A program made the translations under genes and the position numbers. A DNA stretch of 64,000 nt from a bacterium. Its GTDB lineage: Bacteria > Bacillota > Clostridia > Lachnospirales > Lachnospiraceae. Positions 8,280 through 17,900 of this stretch are shown piece after piece (position 1 is the stretch's first letter; each line of letters opens with the position of its first letter). The notes below the pieces were generated by a model. That model was not told the origin of the DNA, searched no databases, and was given only the letters and a program-made list of their open reading frames with translations. The stretch lies in NCBI GenBank assembly GCA_004562765.1, contig SFRL01000033.1:7931-71930 (forward strand), read 5' to 3'.

Positions 8280-9185
8280 TTACAATTTCAGTCCTGCGAG
8301 CAAACTTCCGAGACTTGTAGTCGCCTGTTCATCGGAGGTGTATTCGATGGCTTCGGCATTTTCTGCCTCCGTGTCCACCATTTCTTCCTGCAGAACCTTC
8401 ATGGAGAGGCTGATCTTGTTATCATTCGTATTTAAGATCTTTGCCTGTACTTTTTCGCCTTCTTTTAAGACCTCTCCGGGATGCTTGATACGTTTCTGAC
8501 AGATCTGGGAGATGTGTACGAGTCCGCTTAAGCCATCACCGAGATTGATAAATGCGCCGTAAGGCATAAGGCTTTCGACGGTTCCTTCCACGACGGAGCC
8601 GGGCACAAGCATGGAAATCTTGTGATTGCGGGCCTCCTCCTGCTGCTTGCGGAGTACGACCTTTGCGGAGAGTACCAGCTTCTCCTTCTCCGGATCAACG
8701 GTGATGACGGCAACGTCGAGATCCTTGCCGAGCCACGGGTTGCAGTCCTCCACATAATCGAGGCTTAACTGGCTGGCGGGGATAAAACCGCGGATGCCCT
8801 CCAGATATGCAACGACGCCGCTGGGAACGATTCCCTTGACGCGTACGGTATGAACGCTCTCGTCTTCCAGATAGCCTTTCAGTACATCCCATGCAAGCAC
8901 GTTGTTTGCCTCTTTTTTGGAGAGAAGGATATTGCCCTGACCGTCGTCGGTGCGGATGACGGTTGCTTCTACGGTATCGCCCACCTGAACGGCTTCCTTC
9001 AGCATGCAGTCGGGATCATCGGAATAGTCTTCTGCTTTGATGATGCCCGGCGCATAATAGCGAAGATCCAGGGTCACCTCATCTTCGGTCACGGCGATGA
9101 CGGTTCCGGTTACAATGTCGCCTACACCGATCTTGCGGAAGGAGGCATTGATTTCTGCTTCATAATCTTTCATTGATTCTGACAT
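8280..9185 (-). CDS. S1 RNA-binding domain protein (RpsA-like)
   Basis: About 301 residues containing consecutive S1 (OB-fold) domains. The first begins near residue 12 (GDIVTGTVIAVTEDEVTLDL), one lies around 95-170, and a well-conserved one spans about 180-255 (LVPGSVVEGTVESLMPYGAFINLGDGLSGLVHISQI). It resembles the ribosomal protein S1 homologues of Firmicutes, which bind mRNA or the small subunit. The start at 9185 has AAGGAG ten bases upstream; the upstream in-frame extension has no ribosome site. It is transcribed alone, divergently from nifS. Confidence 0.9.
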   Translation of the reverse strand: MSESMKDYEAEINASFRKIGVGDIVTGTVIAVTEDEVTLDLRYYAPGIIKAEDYSDDPDCMLKEAVQVGDTVEATVIRTDDGQGNILLSKKEANNVLAWDVLKGYLEDESVHTVRVKGIVPSGVVAYLEGIRGFIPASQLSLDYVEDCNPWLGKDLDVAVITVDPEKEKLVLSAKVVLRKQQEEARNHKISMLVPGSVVEGTVESLMPYGAFINLGDGLSGLVHISQICQKRIKHPGEVLKEGEKVQAKILNTNDNKISLSMKVLQEEMVDTEAENAEAIEYTSDEQATTSLGSLLAGLKL

Positions 9186-9239
9186 GATTTTTTCACTCCT
9201 TTGTCTGGTAAATGCTTTTTTGTATAATTTCTGATACAT

Positions 9240-9268
9240 AGTATAACATATGACTGTTTCCATAGCAA
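9240..9268 (-). promoter_or_regulatory. Promoter of the S1-domain gene
   Basis: On the minus strand TTGCTA and TATACT are 17 bases apart, about 55 bases before the start codon. Confidence 0.6.
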
Positions 9269-9285
9269 GTTGGTAGGATTTAATC

Positions 9286-9313
9286 TTGACATTGGCAATA
9301 AAAGCGTTATAAT
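9286..9313 (+). promoter_or_regulatory. Near-consensus promoter of nifS-nifU
   Basis: Perfect TTGACA and TATAAT with a 16-base spacer, about 80 bases before the nifS start codon. Confidence 0.85.
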
Positions 9314-9393
9314 GTTAGTGTTCAAAGTGAAATGGAGCTTTCACGCAGTTGCGGAGGGCTTCGAATAGATATTTACAGAAAGAGGCATATATC

Positions 9394-10572
9394 ATGAAAT
9401 ATATTTATTTAGACAATGCTGCGACGACCCGTGTTGCACCGGAGGTGTTGGAGGCGATGACACCTTACTTCACCGAATATTACGGCAATCCCTCCAGCAT
9501 TTATTCTTTTGCGGGAAAAAGCAAGGATGCCATGGAAGAGGCGCGCGCGAAGATTGCAGGGATCCTCGGGGCGAAGCCGGAGGAGATCTACTTTACCGGT
9601 GGCGGCAGTGAGTCTGACAACTGGGCACTCAAAGCGACCGCAGAGGCATACGCAAATAAGGGAAAGCATATCATCACCTCCACGATCGAGCATCATGCGA
9701 TCCTGCATACCTGCGAATATCTGGAAAAGCATGGCTATGAGGTCACATATGTAGGCGTGGACGAGAACGGGATCATCCGTCTGGATGAGCTGGAGCAGGC
9801 GATCCGTCCGGATACGATCCTGATCTCTGTGATGGCAGCCAACAATGAGATCGGTTCCATCCAGCCCTTAAAGGAGATCGGAGAGATCGCCCGCAAACAC
9901 GGTGTATTTTTCCACACCGATGCGGTGCAGGCATTTGCACATATTCCACTCAATGTGGATGAGATGAATATTGACATGCTTTCCGCCAGCGGACATAAGA
10001 TCAACGGACCGAAGGGTATCGGCATCATGTATATCAGAAAAGGAGTCAAGATCGGTTCCTTCATTCACGGTGGCGCACAGGAGCGTAAGCGCCGCGCAGG
10101 CACGCACAATGTGCCGGGAATCATCGGTATGGCAAAGGCGGCCGAGATCGCTGACGCGAACATGGAGGAGCGCATGGCTTATGAGTGTAAGCTGCGCGAC
10201 CATCTGATCGAGCGTGTGCTGGCAGAGATCCCTTACAGCCGCTTAAATGGTGACCGCACAAAACGTCTGCCGAATAATGCAAACTTCTGCTTCCGTTTTA
10301 TTGAGGGTGAGTCCATGCTCATCAAGCTGGATCAGAAGGGTATCTGCGGTTCCAGCGGAAGCGCCTGCACATCAGGCTCTTTGGATCCTTCCCATGTGCT
10401 GCTTGCGATCGGCCTGCCCCACGAGATCGCTCATGGTTCCCTGCGTCTGACCATCTCACAGGAGACGACCATGGATGACATCGATTATACCGTGGACGAG
10501 CTGAAGAAGATCATTGAGCAGCTGCGTTCCATGTCACCTCTGTACGAGGATTTTGTAAAGAAACAGAAATAA
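9394..10572 (+). CDS. nifS: Cysteine desulfurase
   Basis: Removes sulfur from cysteine as a persulfide for iron-sulfur cluster assembly, using pyridoxal phosphate. About 392 residues, the normal length. Visible features are YLDNAATT at the N terminus, ESDNWAL, the Schiff-base lysine K202 in SGHKINGPKG, and the persulfide-forming C325 in GSSGSACTSG. The ATG at 9394 is preferred to 9349 because the homologous N terminus begins there and a GAGG lies just upstream. The scaffold gene follows after 31 bases, and no Rrf2-type regulator is adjacent. Confidence 0.96.
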   Translation: MKYIYLDNAATTRVAPEVLEAMTPYFTEYYGNPSSIYSFAGKSKDAMEEARAKIAGILGAKPEEIYFTGGGSESDNWALKATAEAYANKGKHIITSTIEHHAILHTCEYLEKHGYEVTYVGVDENGIIRLDELEQAIRPDTILISVMAANNEIGSIQPLKEIGEIARKHGVFFHTDAVQAFAHIPLNVDEMNIDMLSASGHKINGPKGIGIMYIRKGVKIGSFIHGGAQERKRRAGTHNVPGIIGMAKAAEIADANMEERMAYECKLRDHLIERVLAEIPYSRLNGDRTKRLPNNANFCFRFIEGESMLIKLDQKGICGSSGSACTSGSLDPSHVLLAIGLPHEIAHGSLRLTISQETTMDDIDYTVDELKKIIEQLRSMSPLYEDFVKKQK

Positions 10573-10603
10573 CACATTAAAAAATCAGAGAGGAAATAGA
10601 AGT

Positions 10604-11047
10604 ATGTACAGCGAAAAAGTAATGGATCATTTTAATAATCCCCGCAACGTGGGCGAGATCGAAAACGCAAGCGGTGTGGGCACTGTCGGAAATGCCAAGT
10701 GCGGCGATATCATGCGCATGTATCTGGACATTGATGACAACGGCATCATTCAGGACTGCAAGTTCAAGACCTTTGGCTGCGGCGCGGCAGTAGCGACCAG
10801 CAGTATGGCGACAGAGCTCGTAAAGGGAAAGACGGTTCAGGAGGCGCTTCAGGTGACAAACAAGGCCGTTATGGAGGCATTGGACGGACTGCCTCCCGTA
10901 AAGGTGCACTGTTCTCTTCTGGCAGAGGAAGCGATCCACGCAGCACTCTGGGATTATGCCGAGAAGCATAACATCAAGATCGAGGGACTGGAAAAGCCGG
11001 TCAACGATATCAGTGAGAAGGAAGAGGATGTCGAGGAAGATTATTGA
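10604..11047 (+). CDS. nifU: Iron-sulfur cluster scaffold, IscU/NifU N-terminal type
   Basis: 147 residues. It carries the three cluster-binding cysteines C33 (AKCGD), C59 (FGCGAA) and C103 (VHCSLLAE) and the conserved Asp after the first cysteine. The N terminus YSEKVMDHFNNPRNVG is typical. It receives sulfur from the desulfurase encoded just upstream and builds clusters for transfer to apoproteins. The C-terminal 20 residues are acidic (EKEEDVEEDY). It lacks the ferredoxin-like and Nfu domains of full-length nitrogenase NifU, so a housekeeping role is more likely than nitrogen fixation. Confidence 0.95.
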   Translation: MYSEKVMDHFNNPRNVGEIENASGVGTVGNAKCGDIMRMYLDIDDNGIIQDCKFKTFGCGAAVATSSMATELVKGKTVQEALQVTNKAVMEALDGLPPVKVHCSLLAEEAIHAALWDYAEKHNIKIEGLEKPVNDISEKEEDVEEDY

Positions 11048-11109
11048 TCCTTAAAACAATGATAGTTTATTTGTAACTGTGAAGGTACTGAACAGTTACG
11101 TACATTTGG

Positions 11110-11153
11110 CTCCGGGAATTCATAGTCAAACGTGATTCCCGGAGTTCTTTTAT
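11110..11153 (+). terminator. Terminator after nifU
   Basis: Perfect 10-bp stem CTCCGGGAAT / ATTCCCGGAG (11110-11119 and 11135-11144) followed by TTCTTTTATT. Confidence 0.85.
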
Positions 11154-11253
11154 TATTGGGGAGTTGTACATGAAAATAAAGACAAAAGATAAAAGCTATG
11201 AGCAGGTCTTGGCTCTGCCGGAACAGCCGCACAAAAAGCCGGGACGATAGTCG

Positions 11254-12453
11254 GTGGTGATGCGGGCATTGATGAAATTTCTGGCAGGATTTGATCTGCG
11301 TGCGGCAGATTTTACGTTTGAAACGACCGGGATGGAAAGGCTGGATAAAACGGAGCCCTGTATGATCCTTATGAACCATTCCAGCTTTATCGATCTGGAG
11401 ATCGCAGCGCATCTGCTGGCAGACAGGGAATACCATATCGTATGTACGCGGGACGGATTTGTGGGCAAAGAGCCGCTGATGCGTCTGATCGGATGTATTT
11501 CAGCGAAAAAATTCATCTATGATATCCAACTGGTCAGGGATATGGCCTATACCCTGAAAGAGCTGAAGGCATCTGTTCTGATGTATCCGGAGGCAAGCTA
11601 CAGTTTTGACGGAACCCAGACACCGCTTCCGGAGAGTCTGGCGAAATGTATGAAGCTGTTAAAAGTTCCGGTTGTGATGATCCGGACCAAAGGTGCTTTC
11701 CTGCGCGATCCCCTCTACAACTGCTTGCAGAAGCGCCGGGTAAAGGTGAGTGCGCGCATGGAATATCTGCTTTCGCCAGAGGAGATCGAACAAAAATCGG
11801 TAAAGGAGATCGATGCTGTTTTGCGCGGAGCATTCAGTTACGATCACTTCAGGGAGCAGCAGGAAAAGCGGATCGAGGTGAAGGAACCTTTTCGTGCAGA
11901 CGGTCTGCACCGGGTATTATACCGCTGCCCGCATTGTGAGCGCGAGGGCAGTATGCAGGGCAAAGGCACACAGATCACCTGCGGTGAATGCGGGCATACA
12001 TATGAACTGACAGAATATGGATATCTGCGGGCGGTGTCAGGTGACAGCCGGTTTACGCATGTCCCGGACTGGTACCGGTGGGAGCGTGAATGTGTGCGCA
12101 GAGAACTGGAGCAAAATACTTACGAACTGGATCTTGAAGTGAGTATCTATATGATCGTGGATACGAAATGTGTATACCGGGTCGGTGATGGGCGGCTGCG
12201 CCATTCGAGTGAGGGCTTTCATCTCACCGGCTGCAACGGAATGCTGGACTACAGGCAGCTGCCGCAGGCATCCTACAGTCTTTACTCTGATTTTTACTGG
12301 TATGAGATCGGAGACATGATCAGTATCGGAAATGAGAAGGTGCAGTATTATTGCTTCCCGAAGAACAATGAAAATATTGTGGCAAAAGCGAGACTCGCTG
12401 CCGAGGAACTGTATAAGCTCAGAAAGAGACAGACAAAGTACGCAGATGAATGA
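11254..12453 (+). CDS. PlsC-like acyltransferase with zinc ribbon; N terminus interrupted
   Basis: Predicted 1-acylglycerol-3-phosphate-type acyltransferase. NHSSFID is the HxxxxD catalytic motif and MYPEASYSF the second conserved block. A C-terminal region holds a zinc ribbon (YRCPHCER..ITCGECGHTYEL). The natural start appears to be ATG 11170, behind GGGGAG, giving MKIKTKDKSYEQVLALPEQP, but that frame meets a TAG at 11248-11250 before continuing without interruption. The 399-codon body given here starts at GTG 11254 (next ATG 11260), where no good ribosome site is seen. It may be translated by reinitiation, or be silenced by a point mutation or sequencing error. Confidence 0.75.
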   Translation: MVMRALMKFLAGFDLRAADFTFETTGMERLDKTEPCMILMNHSSFIDLEIAAHLLADREYHIVCTRDGFVGKEPLMRLIGCISAKKFIYDIQLVRDMAYTLKELKASVLMYPEASYSFDGTQTPLPESLAKCMKLLKVPVVMIRTKGAFLRDPLYNCLQKRRVKVSARMEYLLSPEEIEQKSVKEIDAVLRGAFSYDHFREQQEKRIEVKEPFRADGLHRVLYRCPHCEREGSMQGKGTQITCGECGHTYELTEYGYLRAVSGDSRFTHVPDWYRWERECVRRELEQNTYELDLEVSIYMIVDTKCVYRVGDGRLRHSSEGFHLTGCNGMLDYRQLPQASYSLYSDFYWYEIGDMISIGNEKVQYYCFPKNNENIVAKARLAAEELYKLRKRQTKYADE

Positions 12454-12480
12454 AAGCTGAGCGCACAGTCATTTTATACG

Positions 12481-12510
12481 AAAAACAGCGTCAAAAGACG
12501 CTGTTTTTTT
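12481..12510 (+). terminator. Terminator after the acyltransferase
   Basis: AAAAACAGCGTC, loop AAAA, GACGCTGTTTTTTT. Confidence 0.92.
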
Positions 12511-12637
12511 GTGTGTGGTTATGCGTTTAACCTATTGTGTTTTCAATGAAAAACGATTACCCTAAACATAGAACAGGAGAAACCATGGCAGCATGGTTCA
12601 CAGGAGCATGATCATGAGAACAGCAGGGGGAAAACAG

Positions 12638-13645
12638 ATGTCACAGCGGGTCAGGATCGTGGATATCGCAGAGGAACTGGGGCTGAGCACGGCTACCGTG
12701 TCCAACGTGATACATGGAAAGACAAAGAAAATTTCAGACGAGACGGTGAAACGTGTGCAGGAGCTGATCGAAGAGCGCGGCTACATCCCGAGCATGGCAG
12801 GTATTTTATTGGCACAGAACAGTTCCGGGATCATCGGCGTTGTCGTCAATGACCATCAAAAATATGAGGGAAAAGTGCTGGAGGATGCCTTTATCGCTGC
12901 GGCGGTAAATGCCCTGTCAGCGGAGGTTGAAAAAGCGGGGATGTTTTTGATGATAAAGACGACGAGGGAGCGGGAAGAGATCCTGCGTTTTGCCTCGATG
13001 TGGAATATGGAGGGACTGGTGCTGATCGGCTTCTGCGAGGAGGACTATGCCAGACTTCGGGAAAAGATGCATATTCCCTTTGTGATCTACGAGGGTTTTT
13101 TCAGCGAGAATGAGCGGGTGAGCAATCTTCTGATCGATAACTTTGACGGCGGAAGACAGGTCGGGGAATACCTGAGAGAGATGGGACATGAGCGTGTGTT
13201 GTGTATCGCGGACAACGACATCTGCATGGACGGTGAGCGGATGGCGGGCTGCCGGGCGGCGATGCCACAGGGAGCAGTGGATTTCCTCTGCGTGCCGATG
13301 GAGCGCGCCGGGCGTCTGCGGCTCTATGAGATAGAACTGGAACGGCTGCGGGGTTACACGGCTGTTTTCGCGGTCAGCGACGTATATGCCATCGAGCTAT
13401 TGTATTTCCTGCAAGGGCACGGTATCCGTGTTCCGGAGGATATTTCAGTCGTAGGATTCGATAATATCAGCCAGAGTGCGCAGGTGTATCCGGGGCTGAC
13501 CACAGTCGGGCAGGATGTGAGGGAGCGCGCGCGTCTTGCGCTTGCGGAGCTTGTGCGGTTGAAGGAAGACCCGGCAGGCGGCAGGGAGATCTTACTTCCG
13601 GTGCAGCTTGTGATCCGGGAGAGTGTCTGGAGGATAGAAAAATGA
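12638..13645 (+). CDS. LacI-family transcriptional regulator
   Basis: About 335 residues. Residues 5-55 form the LacI helix-turn-helix and hinge (RIVDIAEELGLSTATVSNVIHGKTKKIS), followed by a periplasmic-binding-protein-like sensor domain (IIGVVVNDHQ..., VSVVGFDNISQSAQVYPGLTTV-type end). The ATG at 12638 places the DNA-binding domain at the N terminus and follows AGGGGG; the earlier ATG at 12593 would add 15 residues not expected in the family. The stop overlaps the start of the MATE gene (ATGA), so regulator and transporter were one unit. The ligand is unknown. Confidence 0.9.
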   Translation: MSQRVRIVDIAEELGLSTATVSNVIHGKTKKISDETVKRVQELIEERGYIPSMAGILLAQNSSGIIGVVVNDHQKYEGKVLEDAFIAAAVNALSAEVEKAGMFLMIKTTREREEILRFASMWNMEGLVLIGFCEEDYARLREKMHIPFVIYEGFFSENERVSNLLIDNFDGGRQVGEYLREMGHERVLCIADNDICMDGERMAGCRAAMPQGAVDFLCVPMERAGRLRLYEIELERLRGYTAVFAVSDVYAIELLYFLQGHGIRVPEDISVVGFDNISQSAQVYPGLTTVGQDVRERARLALAELVRLKEDPAGGREILLPVQLVIRESVWRIEK

Positions 13646-14889
13646 AAGAAAACAGTTTTTATAAGAATTTGTGGAGCATTGCGCTTCCGGTAACCTTACA
13701 GTCATTGTTGCAGTCCTCTTTTAGTATGATCGATCAGGTCATGATCGGGCAGCTGGGGGAGGTCAGCATTGCGGGTATCGGTCTGGGAGGCAAATTTGCC
13801 TCCATGTACAGTGTGGTGCTGGGCGCGATCGCAGCGGCAGCGGGTATCATGATCGCACAGTATGTCGGGCAGGAAAACGATCGTGACCTGCAAAAGAGCT
13901 TTTGGGTCAATCTGCTGGCAGCGGTGCTTCTGGCAGCGGTATTTACCGTGCTCGGCGCATGTATGCCAATACAGCTCATGGGACTTTACACAAAGGAGGG
14001 CAGAGTATCTGCGCATCTATTCGGCGGCGTTTGTACCGATGGCAGGAATCTCCCTGCTGTCTGTGCTGCTCCGGTGTATGGATGCGGCAACACTTCCTCT
14101 TGTGGTGAGTTTTGCGGCGGTGGGCTGCAATACCGGACTGAATTATCTGCTGATCTTCGGCAAGTGCGGTTTCCCTGCGATGGGTGTAAAGGGCGCGGCG
14201 CTTGCGAGCATTGTCTCACAGATAGCAGCATTGGTGCTTTTAGTTGTATTTTTCATCCGTGTGCTGAAGAAAAAAGGGCGCTCCCTGCACTTTGATATCG
14301 GTATGGACCGGGCACATGGCATGCAGTATGCGGGTATTTTGCTGCCAATCCTTGTCTGTGAGTTTTTGTGGAGCCTCGGAGAGAATGTTTATGCAGGTAT
14401 TTACGGGCATATGGGTACGGATGCCTGTGCGGCGATGACGATGACAGGCTGCATACAGGGCCTTGTGATCGGTGCGCTCAGCGGCGTTTCGCAGGCGGCG
14501 GGTATCATGATCGGTAAGCAGCTGGGCAACGGTGATGAGGAAGGTGCATACAGGGATGCCAAACGCTTTATGGGCTGCGGTGTGATCGGATCGCTCCTGT
14601 TATCGGTGGCGCTGATCGTTCTGGCTCCGGCATATGTGCGCCGCCGGTGAAGGTACAGAACATGATCCTCGGAGGAGGGATCATCCGCAGCGGCGGAAAG
14701 ACAAAGTATATCATGGCGGTTGACTTTATCGGAACATGGCTGTTTGGCGTGCCGCTTGGTCTGCTGGCGGCCTTTGTCTGGAAGCTGCCGATCCCGTGGG
14801 TGTATTTCATCCTGTCGCTGGAGGAAGTCGTACGGCTATTGATCTCAGTTGTCTTATTCCGGAAAAAAGTCTGGATGGAGCAGTTGTGA
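13642..14889 (+). pseudogene. MATE-family efflux transporter, broken by two frame disruptions
   Basis: Three consecutive pieces in alternating frames together spell a MATE (DinF/NorM-like) multidrug/Na+ antiporter. Piece 1 (13642 to about 13999) begins MKENSFYKNLWSIALPVTLQ. Piece 2 (about 14003-14645) begins AEYLRIYSAAFVPMAGIS. Piece 3 (about 14640-14889) contains KVQNMILGGGIIRSGGKTKY and the normal C terminus. A few residues are missing at the first junction and roughly 25-30 at the second, so small deletions caused the shifts. A working protein is unlikely. It overlaps the LacI gene by four bases. Assembly error is the alternative explanation. Confidence 0.85.
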
Positions 14890-14939
14890 GAAAATAGCAA
14901 AAACTAACCGTTTGGCTAGTTCCCTTTTTGAGAGTAGCT

Positions 14940-14948
14940 TGGTATAAT
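14940..14948 (+). promoter_or_regulatory. Extended -10 promoter of the HD-GYP receptor gene
   Basis: TGG followed by TATAAT, 45 bases before the start codon, with only a weak -35 match; it fits an extended -10 promoter. Confidence 0.5.
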
Positions 14949-14992
14949 AAAACTGATTACTCGGATCAATCGGCTTCAAGAGGGACATACAT

Positions 14993-17900
14993 ATGAAAAA
15001 ACAAAAAAAGGATTTTTTGGTGGGTATCTTTGTCATAGGGTGCATTCTGCTGAACCTTGGCGGAAAATTGTTTGCACAGAGGTTTCAGCTTCCACTGTGG
15101 ATGGATTCCTTTGGCACCGCGCTGGCGGCTTATACACTCGGTCCTGTATGTGGGGCGATCGTAGGAGTATCCGTGAACATCATCTATGGACTTCTGTATT
15201 CCTATACATATATGATCTATGGGCTGATCAGTATCGCCCTGGGTGTGCTTATAGGCATCTGTGCAAAAAAAGGGTATCTGGACTATGTATTCGGCGTGTT
15301 GTCCGTCAGCTTTTTTCTGACGATATTGTCAGTGATGGCAGGCACGGTGTTAAATTACATATTCTTCGACGGAACCATTGGAAATGTGTGGGGTGACGGG
15401 ATCCGTGAGTTCTTGTGCCAGCTGGGCTGGCAGCCGGTCTTGGGACATATCGTAGGCGAATTTTACATGGAATTTGCAGACAAAGTGGTCACGCTGTTTG
15501 TCGTGTATGTGGTCATGAAGCTCTGCAGGCGGATTAAAACAAAAAGAGAAGAAAACGAGGAACGAAGCTCGGTAAAGATCACGGTGCACATGCTGTTGTG
15601 CCTGATCAGTGCTTCTGTCTTTGTCTGTGAGCCTGTGCAGGCGGCTTCGGCACAGGCTGCTTTTGATGTCGCAGAAGATTATGGTGCTTATATTCAGACT
15701 GTTTATGACAGCGAAGCAGGTCTGCCCGGCGGAGTGGCAAACGACGTGGCGCAGACAAAGGACGGGGTGCTGTGGATCGGTACATACAGCGGTCTTTATC
15801 GTTACAGCGGCAGCGGTTTCCGTCTGATGGACGAGTTTGACAGTGTAAAAAATGTCAACTGTCTGTATATGGATGAGTCGGGCAGAATGTGGATCGGAAC
15901 GAATGACAGTGGCTTGTCTATCTGTATTAACGAACATATTTCCAATGTTGTCAACGAGGAGGGAGGATTGCCGTCAGATTCTGTGCGCTGTATTACGCAG
16001 AGTGCAGATGGCAGTTATTATGTCGGAACGACGGACAGCATGGCGATCGTGGACATTTCAGGAGGTCTGACGGTTACCGGTACGCTGGATGAGATCGTAT
16101 ATGCAGACAGTGTGGCGGCGGATGAGAGTGGAAATGTGGCGGCAGTTTCAAGTGATGGGACGCTCTTCATCATGCGCGATGACCGGATCGTCAACCGGTT
16201 TACCGCACAGGAGGGCAGCTATACCTGCTGTGCCTTCGATGAGTCGGGCGTATTGTATGCCGGCACTTCGGATGGAAAGATCCTGCTGTTTCAGGTGACG
16301 GTTAATGGTCTGACCGGGATGGGCGAGATCAGTTGCGGCAGTCTGTACAATCTCAACTCCTTGAATTTTTCGGAGAACGGAGAACTGTTTATCTGTGCGG
16401 TAAATGGCATTGGGTACGTGGATGTACAGCAGAATTGCCACATCCTCAATACGAACGGTTTTGATCGTTCGGTGGAGCATATGATCATTGACTATCAGGG
16501 AAACCTATGGTTCACATCTTCACGACAAGGGTTGCTGCGTCTGTGTAAATCTGTATTTTCGGAAGTGACTGTGGATGGCGGGACAGAGCAGACTGTCGTC
16601 AATTCTGTTGTCAAGTGGAAGGACTGTCTGCTGGTCGGAACCGATAACGGACTGCTTGTTATGGACGAAAACAGCAGGGTACAGTTGCAAGACCCGCTCA
16701 CAGACGAATTCAAGGGTATCCGGATCCGATGCCTCCGGGTGGATCAAAAAGATCATTTATGGATCTGTACCTACGGAAAAGGTGTCTGTGAAGTGGCGGA
16801 GACCGGTGAGATGCGCGCTTATGACAGCAGTGTGGGAGCGCTTGGTGATAAATTCCGAACGGTGATCGAGACAACGGACGGAACCATACTCGCAGCGGGA
16901 GACATGGGCATCACATGTGTGAAAAACGGTAAGATCACGTGGACGATCGGATATGAGGATGGTCTGAAAAACGCGAAGATCCTCTGCCTTTTAGAACAGA
17001 AGGACGGAAGTATCCTCGCAGGAATGGATGGTGACGGAATCGCTGTCATCAGGGATGGAATGGTCACGGATACGATCCAGAAGGAGGACGGTCTCGGCTC
17101 GGAAGTCATTTTGCGTATGGTTGCGGAAAAGAACGGAAAAGGAATCTTTATTGTGACCAGTAACAGTATCTGTTATATGAATCAAAGCGGCAGCATCCGG
17201 GTTCTTAACAACTTCCCTTATTACAACAATTATGACATTGTGGAGGGAGAAGCCGGCGAAGTATTCGTGCTGGGATCTGCCGGTATCTATGTGGTGGACA
17301 AAGAGGAACTGCTGAGCCGGAGGAACCTGGACTATGAACTTTTGAATGCCAGAAAAGGCCTGCAGAACAGTCTTACTCCGAACGCATGGAATTATGTGGA
17401 TGAGGATAATAACCTGTATCTTTCCACCGATTCCGGAGTGGTCAGCATGAATTTAGATTATTATGATATCGCGACGCGATCTTATCGTATGCTGCTGAAA
17501 TCCGTCCGCGTGGATGGTGTCAATTACACCGTAGAGCCGGGTAAACCGATCCGCCTTGCAAGAGGTGTCGGCCGTGTTGATTTTTCACCGGAGATCGTCA
17601 ATTACTCCGTGAACAATCCGTATGTGTGTGTCTGGCTGGAGGGCTTTGATGAGGAAGCAAAGGTTATGCTGCAGAGTGAGCTGACTGATATATCCTACAC
17701 CAATCTGCTGGCGGGAGACTATACCTTCCACCTGTCTGTTCTGGATAACAAGGGAAAAGGAACGATTGCGGAGAATACCTACAAGGTGGTCAAAGAAAAG
17801 GAGATCTATGATCACTGGTGGTTTCTGGTGTATGTCATCGCAGTATTCGCTCTGGCGATCATATACCTGACCTGGCTGCTGTTCCGTACACAGGTACGAA

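Noticed and set aside
11101..11153. Small RNA gene between nifU and the acyltransferase
   Set aside because: The hairpin followed by T residues is fully explained as the nifU terminator.
13642..14295. Short functional MATE-like protein of 217 residues
   Set aside because: After about residue 120 the sequence is out of frame and turns into cysteine-rich nonsense; the true continuation lies in another frame.
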